DNA of 64,000 nucleotides, from positions 6,266,001 through 6,330,000 of the forward strand of contig NZ_CP117425.1 in assembly GCF_030687295.1 (NCBI RefSeq), in the 5' to 3' direction. The notes under the pieces are model-generated. The model did not search any database. It saw only the letters and a list, made by a program, of their open reading frames with translations, and was not told where the DNA came from. The translations under genes were made by a program, and so were the position numbers. Each line of letters opens with the position of its first letter. Position 1 is the first letter of the stretch. Source of the DNA: Pseudomonas beijingensis (GTDB lineage Bacteria > Pseudomonadota > Gammaproteobacteria > Pseudomonadales > Pseudomonadaceae). Shown piece after piece: positions 52,889 through 64,000 of this stretch.

Positions 52889-54220
52889 TCAGTTCCTGAT
52901 GGCCCAAAAATTCAGTTCAAGCTCGGCGAAATCGCCACTGACATGGAATGCAAAACCTGCGGAGCGCTTCAGTTGCGCCAGGTCTTCGGCGTTGGGCTCG
53001 AGAATGAAATAGGTTTTGTTGGCATGGAACGCAATCTGCCGCGGGGCCACGGGCAAAGGCCTGATCTTGATGCCGGGCAGATGCAGGTTGACCAACTGGC
53101 GGATGCGTTCCACCGAACCGACCTTGAGGTGCGCCGGCAATCGATGACGCAGCTCTTCGCCGTCGCAGTGGGCACTTGCCGCCAGTACGAACGAAGCGGT
53201 GTCCAGCAGCGACAGATCCGGCACCGGCGAGACGATGATTCCGTATTGGCGCGGCTGCAGTGGCAGCTCGATAGCGTGTTGCTCAAGCACCATCGACAAG
53301 ACCTGGCGGATCGCTTGCAGCAGGCTTCGAAAACACGCGCCTTGGTCGCTGTGCTGATAGCGGTTGGTGAGCGGTGGGCGCTTGCTGTCACTGGAGAACG
53401 TTGCCAAGTCACCCAGCAGCGCCAGCAGCGTTCGGTACAGCGTTTCTGGGTGCACCTGCTCCAGATCCAGGTCATGACGCAGCAACAGTTCGCTGCGGTT
53501 GATCAGTTGCAGCATCATGAAATCGCCGACTTGCGCACCACCGGCCTTGCCACTGGAACGGATCCGCTCAGCCAGGGTGTCGCCTCGATGGGCAAGCATG
53601 CCGATGATCTCCTTGAGACACGACAGCAAGTAGTGGGAAGAGCGAGCCTGGATGAAGGTCGGCACAAAGTTCGGATCGAGCCTGATCACCCCATCGGCCG
53701 TGGTATCGAGCACCTCGCAAAGCTTGAGTTTCACGAACGCATGATCACTCTGCTGCTCGCCTAATAGCAGGCGCAGGTCCGGACGGCCGCAACTGATCTG
53801 ACTCCCGCCGGCCTCTCCGGCGTTGGAGTCGGTCACCTGCGCGTCGTAGAGGGTATAGCGCGCCAGCACATCAGACTGCTCCGGACGACGGGACTCGATG
53901 TGATTGCCGGTCACCAATGGCAGCGCGAGGTAGATCGGCGTATTGCGGGTATTGGACGGCACTTCCAGGGCCAGCGGCTCGGCGTTGCCACCCAGTTCGA
54001 ACAGGCTGCCGTCCGGCAGGACCCCGTTGGCCTGGCTGACCACCAGCTGCCCCATGTTGAGGAATTGCAGATCGATCTCCAGTGCCAGGAATCCCCAGGC
54101 GTAACTGGCCAGCAACCGAGTACGAACCTTCAACTGGTGGTCGAAATAGCGATCGTTGTGTTGCAGATGTTGCGGGCGCAACAGCATGCCTTCCTGCCAG
54201 ATGACCTTATCGTGATTCAT
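52889..54220 (-). CDS. tssK: TssK baseplate protein of the second T6SS
   Basis: 443 residues, intact. The start MNHDKVIWQEGMLLRPQHLQ and HNDRYFDHQLKVRTRLLASY, then AWGFLALEIDLQFLNMGQL, is a textbook TssK N-terminus. Later come SSHYLLSCLKEIIGMLAHRG and LPGIKIRPLPVAPRQIAFHA. It shows what the frameshifted tssK of the first locus should look like across the same region (RYFDHQLKVRT versus RYLEN|LIDARSR). The start overlaps the tssJ stop (ATGA). Confidence 0.93.
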   Translation of the reverse strand: MNHDKVIWQEGMLLRPQHLQHNDRYFDHQLKVRTRLLASYAWGFLALEIDLQFLNMGQLVVSQANGVLPDGSLFELGGNAEPLALEVPSNTRNTPIYLALPLVTGNHIESRRPEQSDVLARYTLYDAQVTDSNAGEAGGSQISCGRPDLRLLLGEQQSDHAFVKLKLCEVLDTTADGVIRLDPNFVPTFIQARSSHYLLSCLKEIIGMLAHRGDTLAERIRSSGKAGGAQVGDFMMLQLINRSELLLRHDLDLEQVHPETLYRTLLALLGDLATFSSDSKRPPLTNRYQHSDQGACFRSLLQAIRQVLSMVLEQHAIELPLQPRQYGIIVSPVPDLSLLDTASFVLAASAHCDGEELRHRLPAHLKVGSVERIRQLVNLHLPGIKIRPLPVAPRQIAFHANKTYFILEPNAEDLAQLKRSAGFAFHVSGDFAELELNFWAIRN

Positions 54221-54705
54221 CGGTCAGCCACCTTGGCCAGTCGCTCAAGCGTATTGGCGATTCCATCCTCGTCGAGGGTCAGGCGCGCTTCGGTCACCTG
54301 CGTCGCAGCCACCGGCAGTGTGTAGCGCCAGCGGGCGTGCGGCAGGTCACGGTACGCCGCGAGCAGGCCGACGTAACGGCCGCTCCCAGTGATACCGAGC
54401 CTGAGCTCGACGGTTTCACCTGGGCGCAGTTCCAGCTCTTCACTGGAAACCAGATCAGGGGCCAGTGTTTCCCTCGCGCGCTCATAAAGGCTGAAGAAAT
54501 CTGCGTTTTCAAAAGCCACCGGGTGCTTGAGTTCGAACAACCGCACCACCACGGGCGATGGTCGTCCATTGAGATCGGGGTTGAGTCGATCACTGGCCGC
54601 CAGGGTGAGGTTGAGCTTGGTCATCGTCGAAAAAGGCGACAGCGTGGTGCAACCGGCCAGCAGCAGGGTCGTGGTGAGCGTCGTCAGTATCTTGGATAAG
54701 TGCAT
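54217..54705 (-). CDS. tssJ: TssJ outer-membrane lipoprotein of the second T6SS
   Basis: 162 residues from the ATG at 54705 (MHLSKILTTLTTTLLLAGC), where LAGC is the lipobox; the upstream start at 54729 would add a poor extension. The mature part follows the TssJ pattern: LNLTLAASDRLNPDLNGRPS, VVVRLFELKHPVAFENADFF, LRPGETVELRLGITGSGRYV and VGLLAAYRDLPHARWRYTLP. It anchors TssM to the outer membrane. It corresponds to lip2 (PA1666). Confidence 0.92.
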   Translation of the reverse strand: MHLSKILTTLTTTLLLAGCTTLSPFSTMTKLNLTLAASDRLNPDLNGRPSPVVVRLFELKHPVAFENADFFSLYERARETLAPDLVSSEELELRPGETVELRLGITGSGRYVGLLAAYRDLPHARWRYTLPVAATQVTEARLTLDEDGIANTLERLAKVADR

Positions 54706-54725
54706 CGTGCAGTGCGGCATGGACG

Positions 54726-55571
54726 TCATCCGTGATGGTCGATTTGCAGGCTGGCAATCAAGCGAACCTGTTCTTCATAGGTCTGGGCCAGGCGCAGTTC
54801 GCTTTTCAATTCCGAGCGAGTGCGCAGGCTCTGTTGCAAGCCCTGAATGCTTTGCTTGAGCAGTAGCGCGGCGTTGATCGCCAGGGCCTCGCGGGCCTTG
54901 CCATCCAGGCTTTCGAGATCCATGCCCAAGGCCGTACCGAAGCGCTGCCAAAAGCCGTCGCGCAGGTGGCCAATAATTTCGTTGGGCGGGATGGGGGCAG
55001 GTCCTGGTTCGACTGGCGCTGCGACCAGCTCCGGCAAGAGCAGGCTTTCCATGTCGATACGCGCATAGTCCGGCCGTTCAAGGGCGTCCGTAGGCACGGG
55101 AGCAGGGTTTATCAGCTCATCGATGTCCAGCAAGGCCCGCTCCTGCTGATCCAGCGCCTGCAGCGGATCGAGCTCCAGAAAGGCGTCATCCGGGATGAGA
55201 CTGTCGACCGGACTCGGACGGCTCGCTTCGGCAAGATTGCCCGCTGGCCCGGAGACCAGCCGTGCGAGGATCTCGAAATCGCCCATGATGTAGGCATTCC
55301 CATCCAGTATCGGTACCGGCTCGCCCTTGGGCAGGCGCACGCCGCTTTCACGATGGGTCGTGCCATTACCACTGGTGTCGGTCAGGAAAAATGCGCCGTC
55401 ACGAAAACTGACGTACGCGTGACGCTTGGACAGCAGGCGCTCTCGGTCAGGGATGAGCCAGTGGCAGCCCTCGCCCCGCCCGATCACGCCACCGGCCGGA
55501 CCGAAGGTCTTTTGGCACAGCCGTGACGGGACGAACTGACTGGCGTTGAGCATTTCGAAAACAAGTTCCAT
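54726..55571 (-). CDS. fha2: Fha-type scaffold protein of the second T6SS
   Basis: 281 residues. FHA domain at about 20-95: GGVIGRGEGCHWLIPDRERL, SKRHAYVSFRDG, FLTDTSGNGTT. A short acidic linker (about 115-185) leads into a helical C-terminal region with LLLKQSIQGLQQSLRTRSEL. It is much shorter than Fha1 of the first locus and lacks its long Pro-rich linker and its full C-terminal domain. It corresponds to fha2 (PA1665), the likely substrate of the Stk1 kinase at the other end of this operon. Confidence 0.88.
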   Translation of the reverse strand: MELVFEMLNASQFVPSRLCQKTFGPAGGVIGRGEGCHWLIPDRERLLSKRHAYVSFRDGAFFLTDTSGNGTTHRESGVRLPKGEPVPILDGNAYIMGDFEILARLVSGPAGNLAEASRPSPVDSLIPDDAFLELDPLQALDQQERALLDIDELINPAPVPTDALERPDYARIDMESLLLPELVAAPVEPGPAPIPPNEIIGHLRDGFWQRFGTALGMDLESLDGKAREALAINAALLLKQSIQGLQQSLRTRSELKSELRLAQTYEEQVRLIASLQIDHHG

Positions 55572-55591
55572 CTATCAAAGGCTCCTTGGCG

Positions 55592-55732
55592 TCACTTGCC
55601 GCGATTGACCGCCTGTGGATCACCCAGAGGGCGATAACCACTGTCGTTGAATTTATAATTGGCGTTGCAACCGCCCAGGGCGAATGACACGAGAATCGCC
55701 AACAGGACGGCTCTCCAGGGAAAGACAGGCAT
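55592..55732 (-). CDS. Small lipoprotein, OrfX of HSI-II-type loci
   Basis: 46 residues from the ATG at 55732 (MPVFPWRAVLLAILVSFALG), with lipobox LGGC giving a mature peptide of about 23 residues (CNANYKFNDSGYRPLGDPQA). Its place between the sigma-54 activator and fha genes is that of the unnamed small gene PA1664 (orfX) in HSI-II. Function unknown; it is probably a periplasmic or outer-membrane peptide. The longer frame upstream, to 55810, overlaps sfa and has no family support. Confidence 0.7.
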   Translation of the reverse strand: MPVFPWRAVLLAILVSFALGGCNANYKFNDSGYRPLGDPQAVNRGK

Positions 55733-55793
55733 CAATAAGTCTCCAGGATGAAAGGGACGGGCTGGAACGTGTACGAATAGCGCGAGGGAAGGA

Positions 55794-57314
55794 TCAACCA
55801 TTGAAATCACCGCGCTGGACGTTCAGGCGCGCGAGGCGATAGATCAGTGTGCGCAGCGGCAGACCGAGTTCGCGGGCGGCGCGGGTTTTGTTACCCGAGT
55901 GCTCGCGCAGGCAATCGATCAACAGACCACGCTCGATCTGCTCCATCCGCTCACGCAGGTTGATACGACCGCGCTCGGAGGGGGGGTCGATGTGCAGCGA
56001 AAAATGCTCGATGAGCAGTTCGCCGCTCTCGCACAGGAGCACAGCCCTTTCCACGACGCTCTTGAGTTCACGGACGTTTCCCGGGAAGCCGTAGGCAGAC
56101 AGGTGATCGAGCGCCGCGTCTGACCAGCGCACCGGATCACGCTGCAGAAGCGTGCAAGCCTTGTCGGCAAAATGCCGCGCCAGCTCAATGATGTCGCCTT
56201 CGCGCTGACGCAGCGCCGGTAACTGGATCGGGAACTGTGCGAGGCGGTAATAAAGGTCTTCGCGGAACTTGCCCTCCTCCATCAACTGTTTAAGGTCGCG
56301 ATGAGTGGCGGCAACGATGCGTACGTCGACGTGGTGAGTGTCGTTGGAGCCCAACGGACGAATTTCGCCCTCCTGCAACACTCGCAGCAACTTGGCTTGC
56401 AGGGACATCGGCATGTCGCCAATTTCATCGAGCAACAGCGTGCCGCCGTTGGCCGCGTCGAATAGTCCGGCACGGTCTCGGTCGGCACCGGTGAACGCGC
56501 CCCTGCGATAGCCGAACAGCTCACTCTCCAGCAAATTCTCGGGAACCGCGGCACAGTTCTGCACGATAAATGCCTTGGATCGACGCGGGCCGTTGTCATG
56601 GAGAGCCCGGGCCACCACCTCCTTGCCGGTACCGGTCTCGCCCCGCAGCAAGACGGTATAGGGGCTGTGCAGTACCTTACTGATCAATGAGCAGGTCTTG
56701 CGCATGGCCATGCTCTTGCCGATCAGGCCGTAGCTGATGCCGCTCGGCAGGCTTGAGGTAACAGAGGCCTCGGCCGGACGGCGCAGACGCTGCAGCTGAT
56801 GCAGCTGGCCAAGCACGAAGGCCCCGAGATACCCCAGGGATTCAGCGGCTCCATGCAAGTCGAGATGCTGAACACTGGCACACAACAACAGGCCTGCGAC
56901 GCTCCCTCCCGGGTCGATCAAAGGTACACAAAGTAGCGATTGCCAGGGCGTGGCCCGGGCAGGCAGGAAGCGGGTTTCGTGCACGCTGTCGCTCAACGCG
57001 CCAAGGCACACCACACGGTTCTGGCACAGGGAAAACTGCAGCAATTGCTCAGTGTGGTAATCGGAGGACAGGCTTTGCGGGTCACGAAACTGCAACTGGC
57101 CGTCCAGGCATTCGGTGTTCAGTTCCAGGCGGGTACCGGTGGCATCGAGCAAATACAACTGCACCAGTTCACAGCCGCTGAGCCGTGCCACTCCCTGAAT
57201 GAAATGCCCTACCAACTCCGCACCGTCCGCCAAACGTGAAAGGCTGGAGAACTGCGCCAAGAGCGCTTCGGCATAGTCCAGCGGCTGCGAGAGCTTATTG
57301 AACATGGCGCTCAT
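55794..57314 (-). CDS. sfa2: Sfa-like sigma-54-dependent transcription activator
   Basis: 506 residues from the ATG at 57314, next to the clpV stop (57316). N-terminal GAF-like domain (about 30-180), then the sigma-54 AAA+ domain: GETGTGKE (near 226), [20 protein letters not shown] with the GAFTGA loop, [20 protein letters not shown] and [13 protein letters not shown] Fis-type helix-turn-helix ends it ([20 protein letters not shown]). Such proteins activate T6SS genes with RpoN; the P. aeruginosa equivalent is Sfa2 (PA1663). No -24/-12 promoter was found in this window, so targets may lie right of it. Confidence 0.92.
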   Translation of the reverse strand: MSAMFNKLSQPLDYAEALLAQFSSLSRLADGAELVGHFIQGVARLSGCELVQLYLLDATGTRLELNTECLDGQLQFRDPQSLSSDYHTEQLLQFSLCQNRVVCLGALSDSVHETRFLPARATPWQSLLCVPLIDPGGSVAGLLLCASVQHLDLHGAAESLGYLGAFVLGQLHQLQRLRRPAEASVTSSLPSGISYGLIGKSMAMRKTCSLISKVLHSPYTVLLRGETGTGKEVVARALHDNGPRRSKAFIVQNCAAVPENLLESELFGYRRGAFTGADRDRAGLFDAANGGTLLLDEIGDMPMSLQAKLLRVLQEGEIRPLGSNDTHHVDVRIVAATHRDLKQLMEEGKFREDLYYRLAQFPIQLPALRQREGDIIELARHFADKACTLLQRDPVRWSDAALDHLSAYGFPGNVRELKSVVERAVLLCESGELLIEHFSLHIDPPSERGRINLRERMEQIERGLLIDCLREHSGNKTRAARELGLPLRTLIYRLARLNVQRGDFNG

Positions 57315-57315
57315 C

Positions 57316-59901
<2,586 letters not shown>

Positions 59902-59912
59902 GTCATCCATTC

Positions 59913-60917
59913 CTAATGAATTTTGCTGCCAAGGGTCACCACGCCATCGGCGCGCTCGTGTCCCAGCCAACTGGTCCATCCCAGGCGGCAGGTATTCTGT
60001 TCACCGATGCACAGCTCACGAATCTCCTGCTGGCGCAGGACCAGGCGAATGTCATATTCAAGGGGATCACGCAGGGTGAATCGCACCAGCGAGCACAACG
60101 GCTGGTAACCGTTTCCGATGGGCAGGAATTCGTGGAAACGCTGCCAGTCCAGCTCGCAGATATGGATCCGGAACTTGCCGCTGCGGTCGCGCACCCGTTC
60201 GCCGAGCACCAGGTCTTGGCTGAGCAGGTTGTTGGCGCTCCCCAGGCGATTGCGCTGTTCGTCAAGGATGTCCACATGCCGCTCGATGCACTGTTCGAGG
60301 TTCAGTTCAGCGTGTTTGAAGTAATAACGCAGTACCGCCTCGATCAGCGCCGCCGAATGGGCACGCAAGCTCAGCAAGCCCAGGTATGGCAGCAGACGTT
60401 TCCAGTTCAGTTGGCCGGCCTTGCGAATCTCTTCGCCCCCCAAACCGATCAACGCGTACAACTGCTCGGAAAATGGATCTCGGGCACCACTCTGAAAACT
60501 TGCGCAGTAACGGTACTTGCGCCAGATCGGCAACATCAGCCGTTGGAGACGATGGTGAAAGATGTCGAGGAAGTCGCGTGTCGGGTTGTCCTTTTCCTCC
60601 CCTAGGGCCTGCTCACCATAGAACGCTGGCAGCGGCGACCCTGCCCCCACCAGCCCGATCAGGTTCAAGCACAGACGCGCCCGCGCCTGGCCGTGTTCTT
60701 CGAAAAACTCCACACGATCAATGTCGCTGGCCGCAAACCCCAGACTTGGGTTGGCCTGGAACTCCAACCGGTCGTACAACGCTTCATCATCCAGGCCAGG
60801 GTGAGCCTCGCGCAGCCGATCGATGATCAGCAACACAGCCTGGAATAACGAGTACTCGCGTATTTCTCGTGTCAGCACGCTTAGAGAAGCGGCTGTTGGC
60901 CCATGCGGGGTGTCCAT
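59913..60917 (-). CDS. tssG: TssG baseplate protein of the second T6SS
   Basis: 334 residues, MDTPHGPTAASLSVLTREIR onward. Landmarks are EYSLFQAVLLIIDRLREAHP, FQANPSLGFAASDIDRVEF, NLIGLVGAGSPLPAFYGEQA, DFLDIFHHRLQRLMLPIWR and VLGERVRDRSGKFRIHI. It pairs with TssF in the baseplate. The start lies 37 nt inside the end of tssF, the same overlap length as in the first locus. Confidence 0.92.
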   Translation of the reverse strand: MDTPHGPTAASLSVLTREIREYSLFQAVLLIIDRLREAHPGLDDEALYDRLEFQANPSLGFAASDIDRVEFFEEHGQARARLCLNLIGLVGAGSPLPAFYGEQALGEEKDNPTRDFLDIFHHRLQRLMLPIWRKYRYCASFQSGARDPFSEQLYALIGLGGEEIRKAGQLNWKRLLPYLGLLSLRAHSAALIEAVLRYYFKHAELNLEQCIERHVDILDEQRNRLGSANNLLSQDLVLGERVRDRSGKFRIHICELDWQRFHEFLPIGNGYQPLCSLVRFTLRDPLEYDIRLVLRQQEIRELCIGEQNTCRLGWTSWLGHERADGVVTLGSKIH

Positions 60918-62671
60918 TGGTACACCTCTCCCTGTGTGCTGTTCACCCGCAGCTCGTGGTACGAATTGAGGCTGGCATACAACGCGAAGAACTCGTTGAG
61001 GACCGAGGCGAAGACGAACAGATCGCCCTCGCCGATATAACCTTGCGGGTCGATAGTCAGCTCGGTGCGCAAGCCACGCACCGGCAAGCCTCGGTGCAGG
61101 CGGTCGACGTGCTGGTGCCGGATGGACTTGAGCCCCTCCAGCAAACGCTTGCTGACTTTCTCTGCCTGCTCGTCGTGGTAACGCGGAAAATCGTAGCTTT
61201 CGAGAATCACCTTGAGCGCATTGACGTCTGCCAGCGACAAGTAGTTGAGCGACATGTTGCTGATCAGCTTCCAGAGGAAGTCGCGGTTGAGTGGCGGCGC
61301 GAAGCTTGGCGTGACCGGACCGATGTTGCGGAAACTCAGTGCCTCGGGACTTTTTTCGCCGGGTTGGTCGATGTCACCCGGCTTGAGCTCGCGAGGCAGG
61401 TTCCGGTTGGTGCACATCAACTCAATGGACAGGGTTTCATGCGGGTGAGTGTGCCGGACGCCAAAGCCCAGGCAAGTGTCCAGACCGTCGTGCAACAACG
61501 AAGGCCGCTGGCGAACGCTGTAGTAGGGGCGGCTGTGGGGTACATCGAAGCTTGAATCGTGCTCGAAAGACTCGAACGGCACATAGGCCTGATAACCCAG
61601 GCCTCCGGGACTCCAGCCGGTGACGCTTTCGACCGAAAACACGCCGCAGTGCGCCTGGTCGTAATCGGCCGGCAACAGCAGGTACTCATCCTGTTTGCCG
61701 TCCAGGCGGATCGGCTGGGCGTCATGCTTGAACAGATTGACGATCGGCGTGCAGTACAGCTTGATGTTATCCAGCGTCGGGCGCATCCGCTGGATTCCAC
61801 TTTTACCAATATCGAAGCGCAGCTCCAGGCCACGCGTCTGTTCGATGCTGCCGTGCGGCAGGGCGTTGATCACGTCCAGGCCATCGATGTCGACGAACAG
61901 GAACTTGTCCTGGAAAGCGAAATATTCTTGCAGGTAGCGATAGCCGCGAAAGGTATTCAGCGGATACGGAACCAGCGCTTCCTCTTCGGCAAACCCTACC
62001 GGCTGGACACGGTCGGCGGGGAGCCTGAACGTCGTTGGGCTGCCATCTGCCGCCCGCAGGGCCTCGCCGGTGCCGTCCAGCGGGATCAGCTCGATACCCT
62101 CGAGGTTACGTAACAGGCTGAGATAGAGCATCTGGCTGATGTAGCGCTCGCCGGTCAAGTGCAGACGCAAACGGCTCAGTTGCAGCTCGCCCACATGACC
62201 GTCGCAACGCATTTCCAGATGCAGGCTCAACAGCGACCCTTCCCCTTTCACTGAGTAACTCAACCGGGTCAGATCAAGCGCCAGGACGTCGGTGGGGTAA
62301 CACGTCAGGAAACGACAACGCACCTGTTGGACAGGCTTGCTTTCTACCGGCGTATCGCGCTCGACCCGCAGTGCGGGGCCGGATCGCTGCAGCGGATCGA
62401 ACTGCAAAATGCCAAAGGCTGGCAATGGCCGCATGTAGTTCGGCCACAATAGCTGCATCAGCGAATGGCTCAGCTCCGGCAACTGGTCATCGAGCTTCTG
62501 GCGCAGTCGCCCGGTCAGAAATGCAAACCCCTCCAGTAGCCGCTCTACATCCGGATCCCGTCCGGCCTGTCCCAGGAAGGGAGCCAAGGCCGGGTTACGC
62601 TCGGCGAAACGTCGACCCAACTGGCGAAGCGCCGTCAGCTCGCTCTGGTAGTAATGGTTGAACGACATCAA
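60881..62671 (-). CDS. tssF: TssF baseplate protein of the second T6SS
   Basis: 596 residues; the second ATG at 62668 is an equally good start. The N-terminus SFNHYYQSELTALRQLGRRF and RNPALAPFLGQAGRDPDVER, then LLEGFAFLTGRLRQKLDDQ, is the TssF signature. Later blocks are KDEYLLLPADYDQA-like, FEHDSSFDVPHSRPYYSV and GLPVRGLRTELTIDPQGYIG. It corresponds to the HSI-II gene PA1660. Three bases separate it from tssE. Confidence 0.93.
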   Translation of the reverse strand: MMSFNHYYQSELTALRQLGRRFAERNPALAPFLGQAGRDPDVERLLEGFAFLTGRLRQKLDDQLPELSHSLMQLLWPNYMRPLPAFGILQFDPLQRSGPALRVERDTPVESKPVQQVRCRFLTCYPTDVLALDLTRLSYSVKGEGSLLSLHLEMRCDGHVGELQLSRLRLHLTGERYISQMLYLSLLRNLEGIELIPLDGTGEALRAADGSPTTFRLPADRVQPVGFAEEEALVPYPLNTFRGYRYLQEYFAFQDKFLFVDIDGLDVINALPHGSIEQTRGLELRFDIGKSGIQRMRPTLDNIKLYCTPIVNLFKHDAQPIRLDGKQDEYLLLPADYDQAHCGVFSVESVTGWSPGGLGYQAYVPFESFEHDSSFDVPHSRPYYSVRQRPSLLHDGLDTCLGFGVRHTHPHETLSIELMCTNRNLPRELKPGDIDQPGEKSPEALSFRNIGPVTPSFAPPLNRDFLWKLISNMSLNYLSLADVNALKVILESYDFPRYHDEQAEKVSKRLLEGLKSIRHQHVDRLHRGLPVRGLRTELTIDPQGYIGEGDLFVFASVLNEFFALYASLNSYHELRVNSTQGEVYQWTPRMGQQPLL

Positions 62672-62674
62672 TGG

Positions 62675-63085
62675 CTATCCTTGTCTGACCTTGACCTGAC
62701 CGCTGCCGTCCAGGCACGCGGAAAAACTGACCTGCCGCTTGATCCCTTCCACATCCAACAACGCATCGATGCGCAAGGAAAGGCGAAGCTGATCGGCGTT
62801 ACTCGGCACTAAAAAGACACAGACATTGCGCAAGCGTGGTTCGTAGGCCTTGATGAAGGTCTCGATCGCCTTGCGGGCTTGGCTCCCCGCGTCGTGCAGG
62901 CTCAAGCGCATGTCATTGAGGTCCGGCAGCCCATAATCCGCGAGTGTCTGCACGCTACCTGCCCGAGTGCTGAGCATCTTGGCCAGATGCGCAGCAACGG
63001 ATGTGACGGTGCAAACCTCGCGGCTCAACCCCCTGCGCTTTTCAGAATTACCAGCCAGTCGCTCGAAAAGGCTGCCGTAAGTCAT
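62675..63085 (-). CDS. tssE: TssE, gp25-like protein of the second T6SS
   Basis: 136 residues. MTYGSLFERLAGNSEKRRGL, then SVAAHLAKMLSTRAGSVQTL, DYGLPDLNDMRLSLHDAGS and IETFIKAYEPRLRNVCVFLV are typical of the gp25-like lysozyme-fold baseplate protein. The short length, lacking the long N-terminal extension of TssE in the first locus, fits HSI-II. It is 6 nt from tssC. Confidence 0.92.
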   Translation of the reverse strand: MTYGSLFERLAGNSEKRRGLSREVCTVTSVAAHLAKMLSTRAGSVQTLADYGLPDLNDMRLSLHDAGSQARKAIETFIKAYEPRLRNVCVFLVPSNADQLRLSLRIDALLDVEGIKRQVSFSACLDGSGQVKVRQG

Positions 63086-63091
63086 GGGTGC

Positions 63092-64000
63092 TTACGCCTT
63101 GTCCAGCTTGCCAACCAACGACAACGTGAAATCGGCGCCCATGTACTTGAAATGAGGCCGAACGTTGAGGCTAACGCGGTACCAGCCCGGTTCACCTTCC
63201 ACGTCGCTGACGATGATCTTCGCGGCACGTAGCGGACGACGGCCACGGACTTCGGCACTCGGGTTCTCCTGGTCAGCCACGTATTGGCGAATCCAGTTGT
63301 TGAGCTCACGCTCCAGGTCCGTACGCTCTTTCCAGGAGCCCAGTTGCTCGCGCTGCAGCACCTTTAAGTAGTGAGCCAGGCGATTGACGATCATCATGTA
63401 AGGCAACTGTGTGCCGAGCTTGTAGTTCAGCTCTGCATGCTTGTCCTCGGCGCTGTTACCGAAAAACTTCGATTTCTGCACGGAGCTGGCGGAGAAGAAG
63501 GCGGCGTTGTCACTGCCTTTGCGCATGGTCAGGGAGATGAAGCCCTCCTCGGCCAGTTCGTATTCGCGACGATCGGACACCAGGACTTCGGTCGGGATCT
63601 TGGTTTCGATTTCGCCCATGCTTTCGAAGTGGTGCAACGGCAGGTCTTCGACCGCCCCACCGCTTTGGGGACCGACGATGTTCGGGCACCAGCGGAATTT
63701 GGCGAAGCTGTCGGTCAGCCTCGTGCCGAACGCGTACGCCGTGTTGCCCCACAGGTAGTGCTCGTGGCTGTTGGCAACGGTTTCCTTGTAGACGAACGAT
63801 TTGACTGGGTTCTCTTGGGGATCGTAGGGGGTGCGCAACAGGAAGCGCGGTACGGTCAGGCCGAAATAGCGGGCGTCTTCCGATTGACGGAAGCTCTGCC
63901 ACTTGGCGAATTGCGGGCCTTCGAAATGGTCTTTCAGGTCCTTGAGGTCCGGCAGTCCGCAGAAGCTCTCCAAGCCGAAGAATTTCGGACCGGCTGCGGC
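63092..64000 (-). CDS. tssC: TssC sheath subunit of the second T6SS, C-terminal part, runs off right edge
   Basis: 303 codons, open to the right edge; an internal TTG at 63973 is not a start because the frame continues upstream as AAAGPKFFGLESFCGL. Landmarks are FRQSEDARYFGLTVPRFLLR, WCPNIVGPQSGGAVEDLP, PTEVLVSDRREYELAEEGFI, FFSASSVQKSKFFG, MMIVNRLAHYLKVLQREQLG and the end PHFKYMGADFTLSLVGKLDK. About the last 60 percent of the protein is present. The start, and tssB expected before it, lie beyond the window. Confidence 0.93.
   Translation of the reverse strand, partial: AAAGPKFFGLESFCGLPDLKDLKDHFEGPQFAKWQSFRQSEDARYFGLTVPRFLLRTPYDPQENPVKSFVYKETVANSHEHYLWGNTAYAFGTRLTDSFAKFRWCPNIVGPQSGGAVEDLPLHHFESMGEIETKIPTEVLVSDRREYELAEEGFISLTMRKGSDNAAFFSASSVQKSKFFGNSAEDKHAELNYKLGTQLPYMMIVNRLAHYLKVLQREQLGSWKERTDLERELNNWIRQYVADQENPSAEVRGRRPLRAAKIIVSDVEGEPGWYRVSLNVRPHFKYMGADFTLSLVGKLDKA

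Noticed and set aside
55732..55810. Longer version of the small lipoprotein starting at 55810
   Set aside because: It would overlap the end of sfa and place 26 extra residues before a good signal peptide; the ATG at 55732 fits the known small lipoprotein of HSI-II loci.

Overview
The window is chromosomal DNA of a fluorescent pseudomonad, most likely the Pseudomonas fluorescens group. This rests on gene order matching the P. aeruginosa HSI-I and HSI-II type VI secretion (T6SS) loci, on many 'GCGAGCAAGCTCGCTCCCACAG'-type REP repeats, and on a DUF6124-type small gene. It holds two complete-looking T6SS loci facing each other across an Rhs effector island.

Layout. 1-3.3 kb: the start of a delta-60 repeat protein (runs off the left edge), a small SCP2-like exported protein, a frameshifted DUF6124 gene behind a structured leader, and about 0.9 kb of REP and other intergenic repeats. 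3.3-20.7 kb (minus strand): tagQ-tagR-tagS-tagT-ppkA-pppA-tagF-tssM-tssL-tssK-tssJ-fha1, the left arm of an HSI-I-like locus. 21.1-32.0 kb (plus strand, divergent): tssA-tssB-tssC-hcp, then a Tae4 amidase effector with a candidate immunity gene where HSI-I has tagJ, then tssE-tssF-tssG-clpV. 32.2-44.2 kb: vgrG, one EagR (DUF1795) chaperone gene, and two tandem Rhs effectors with near-identical prePAAR/PAAR/Rhs cores but different tails. The first tail is RES-like with a DUF2384-like immunity protein; the second is a WHH nuclease with a SUKH immunity protein. 44.2-46.5 kb: toxin-tail remnants and three unrecognised small genes, probably orphan immunity genes. 46.9-64.0 kb (minus strand): an HSI-II-like locus read from the right edge: tssC (partial), tssE, tssF, tssG, clpV, sfa, orfX, fha, tssJ, tssK, tssL, tssM, stp1, stk1.

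How it works together. In locus 1 the TagQRST-PpkA-PppA-Fha phosphorylation cascade would control firing. TssJ/L/M form the membrane complex, TssA/E/F/G/K the baseplate and cap, TssB/C the sheath, ClpV recycles it, and Hcp/VgrG carry Tae4 and the Rhs toxins. Locus 2 carries its own kinase/phosphatase pair and a sigma-54 activator.

Main oddity: tssK, tssJ and tssA of locus 1 each carry a single extra base that breaks the frame, within 3.2 kb of one another, and the DUF6124 gene carries a fourth. Either locus 1 is inactivated or this part of the assembly has indel errors; the sequence alone cannot decide. No tRNA, rRNA, CRISPR array, transposase or integrase was seen.
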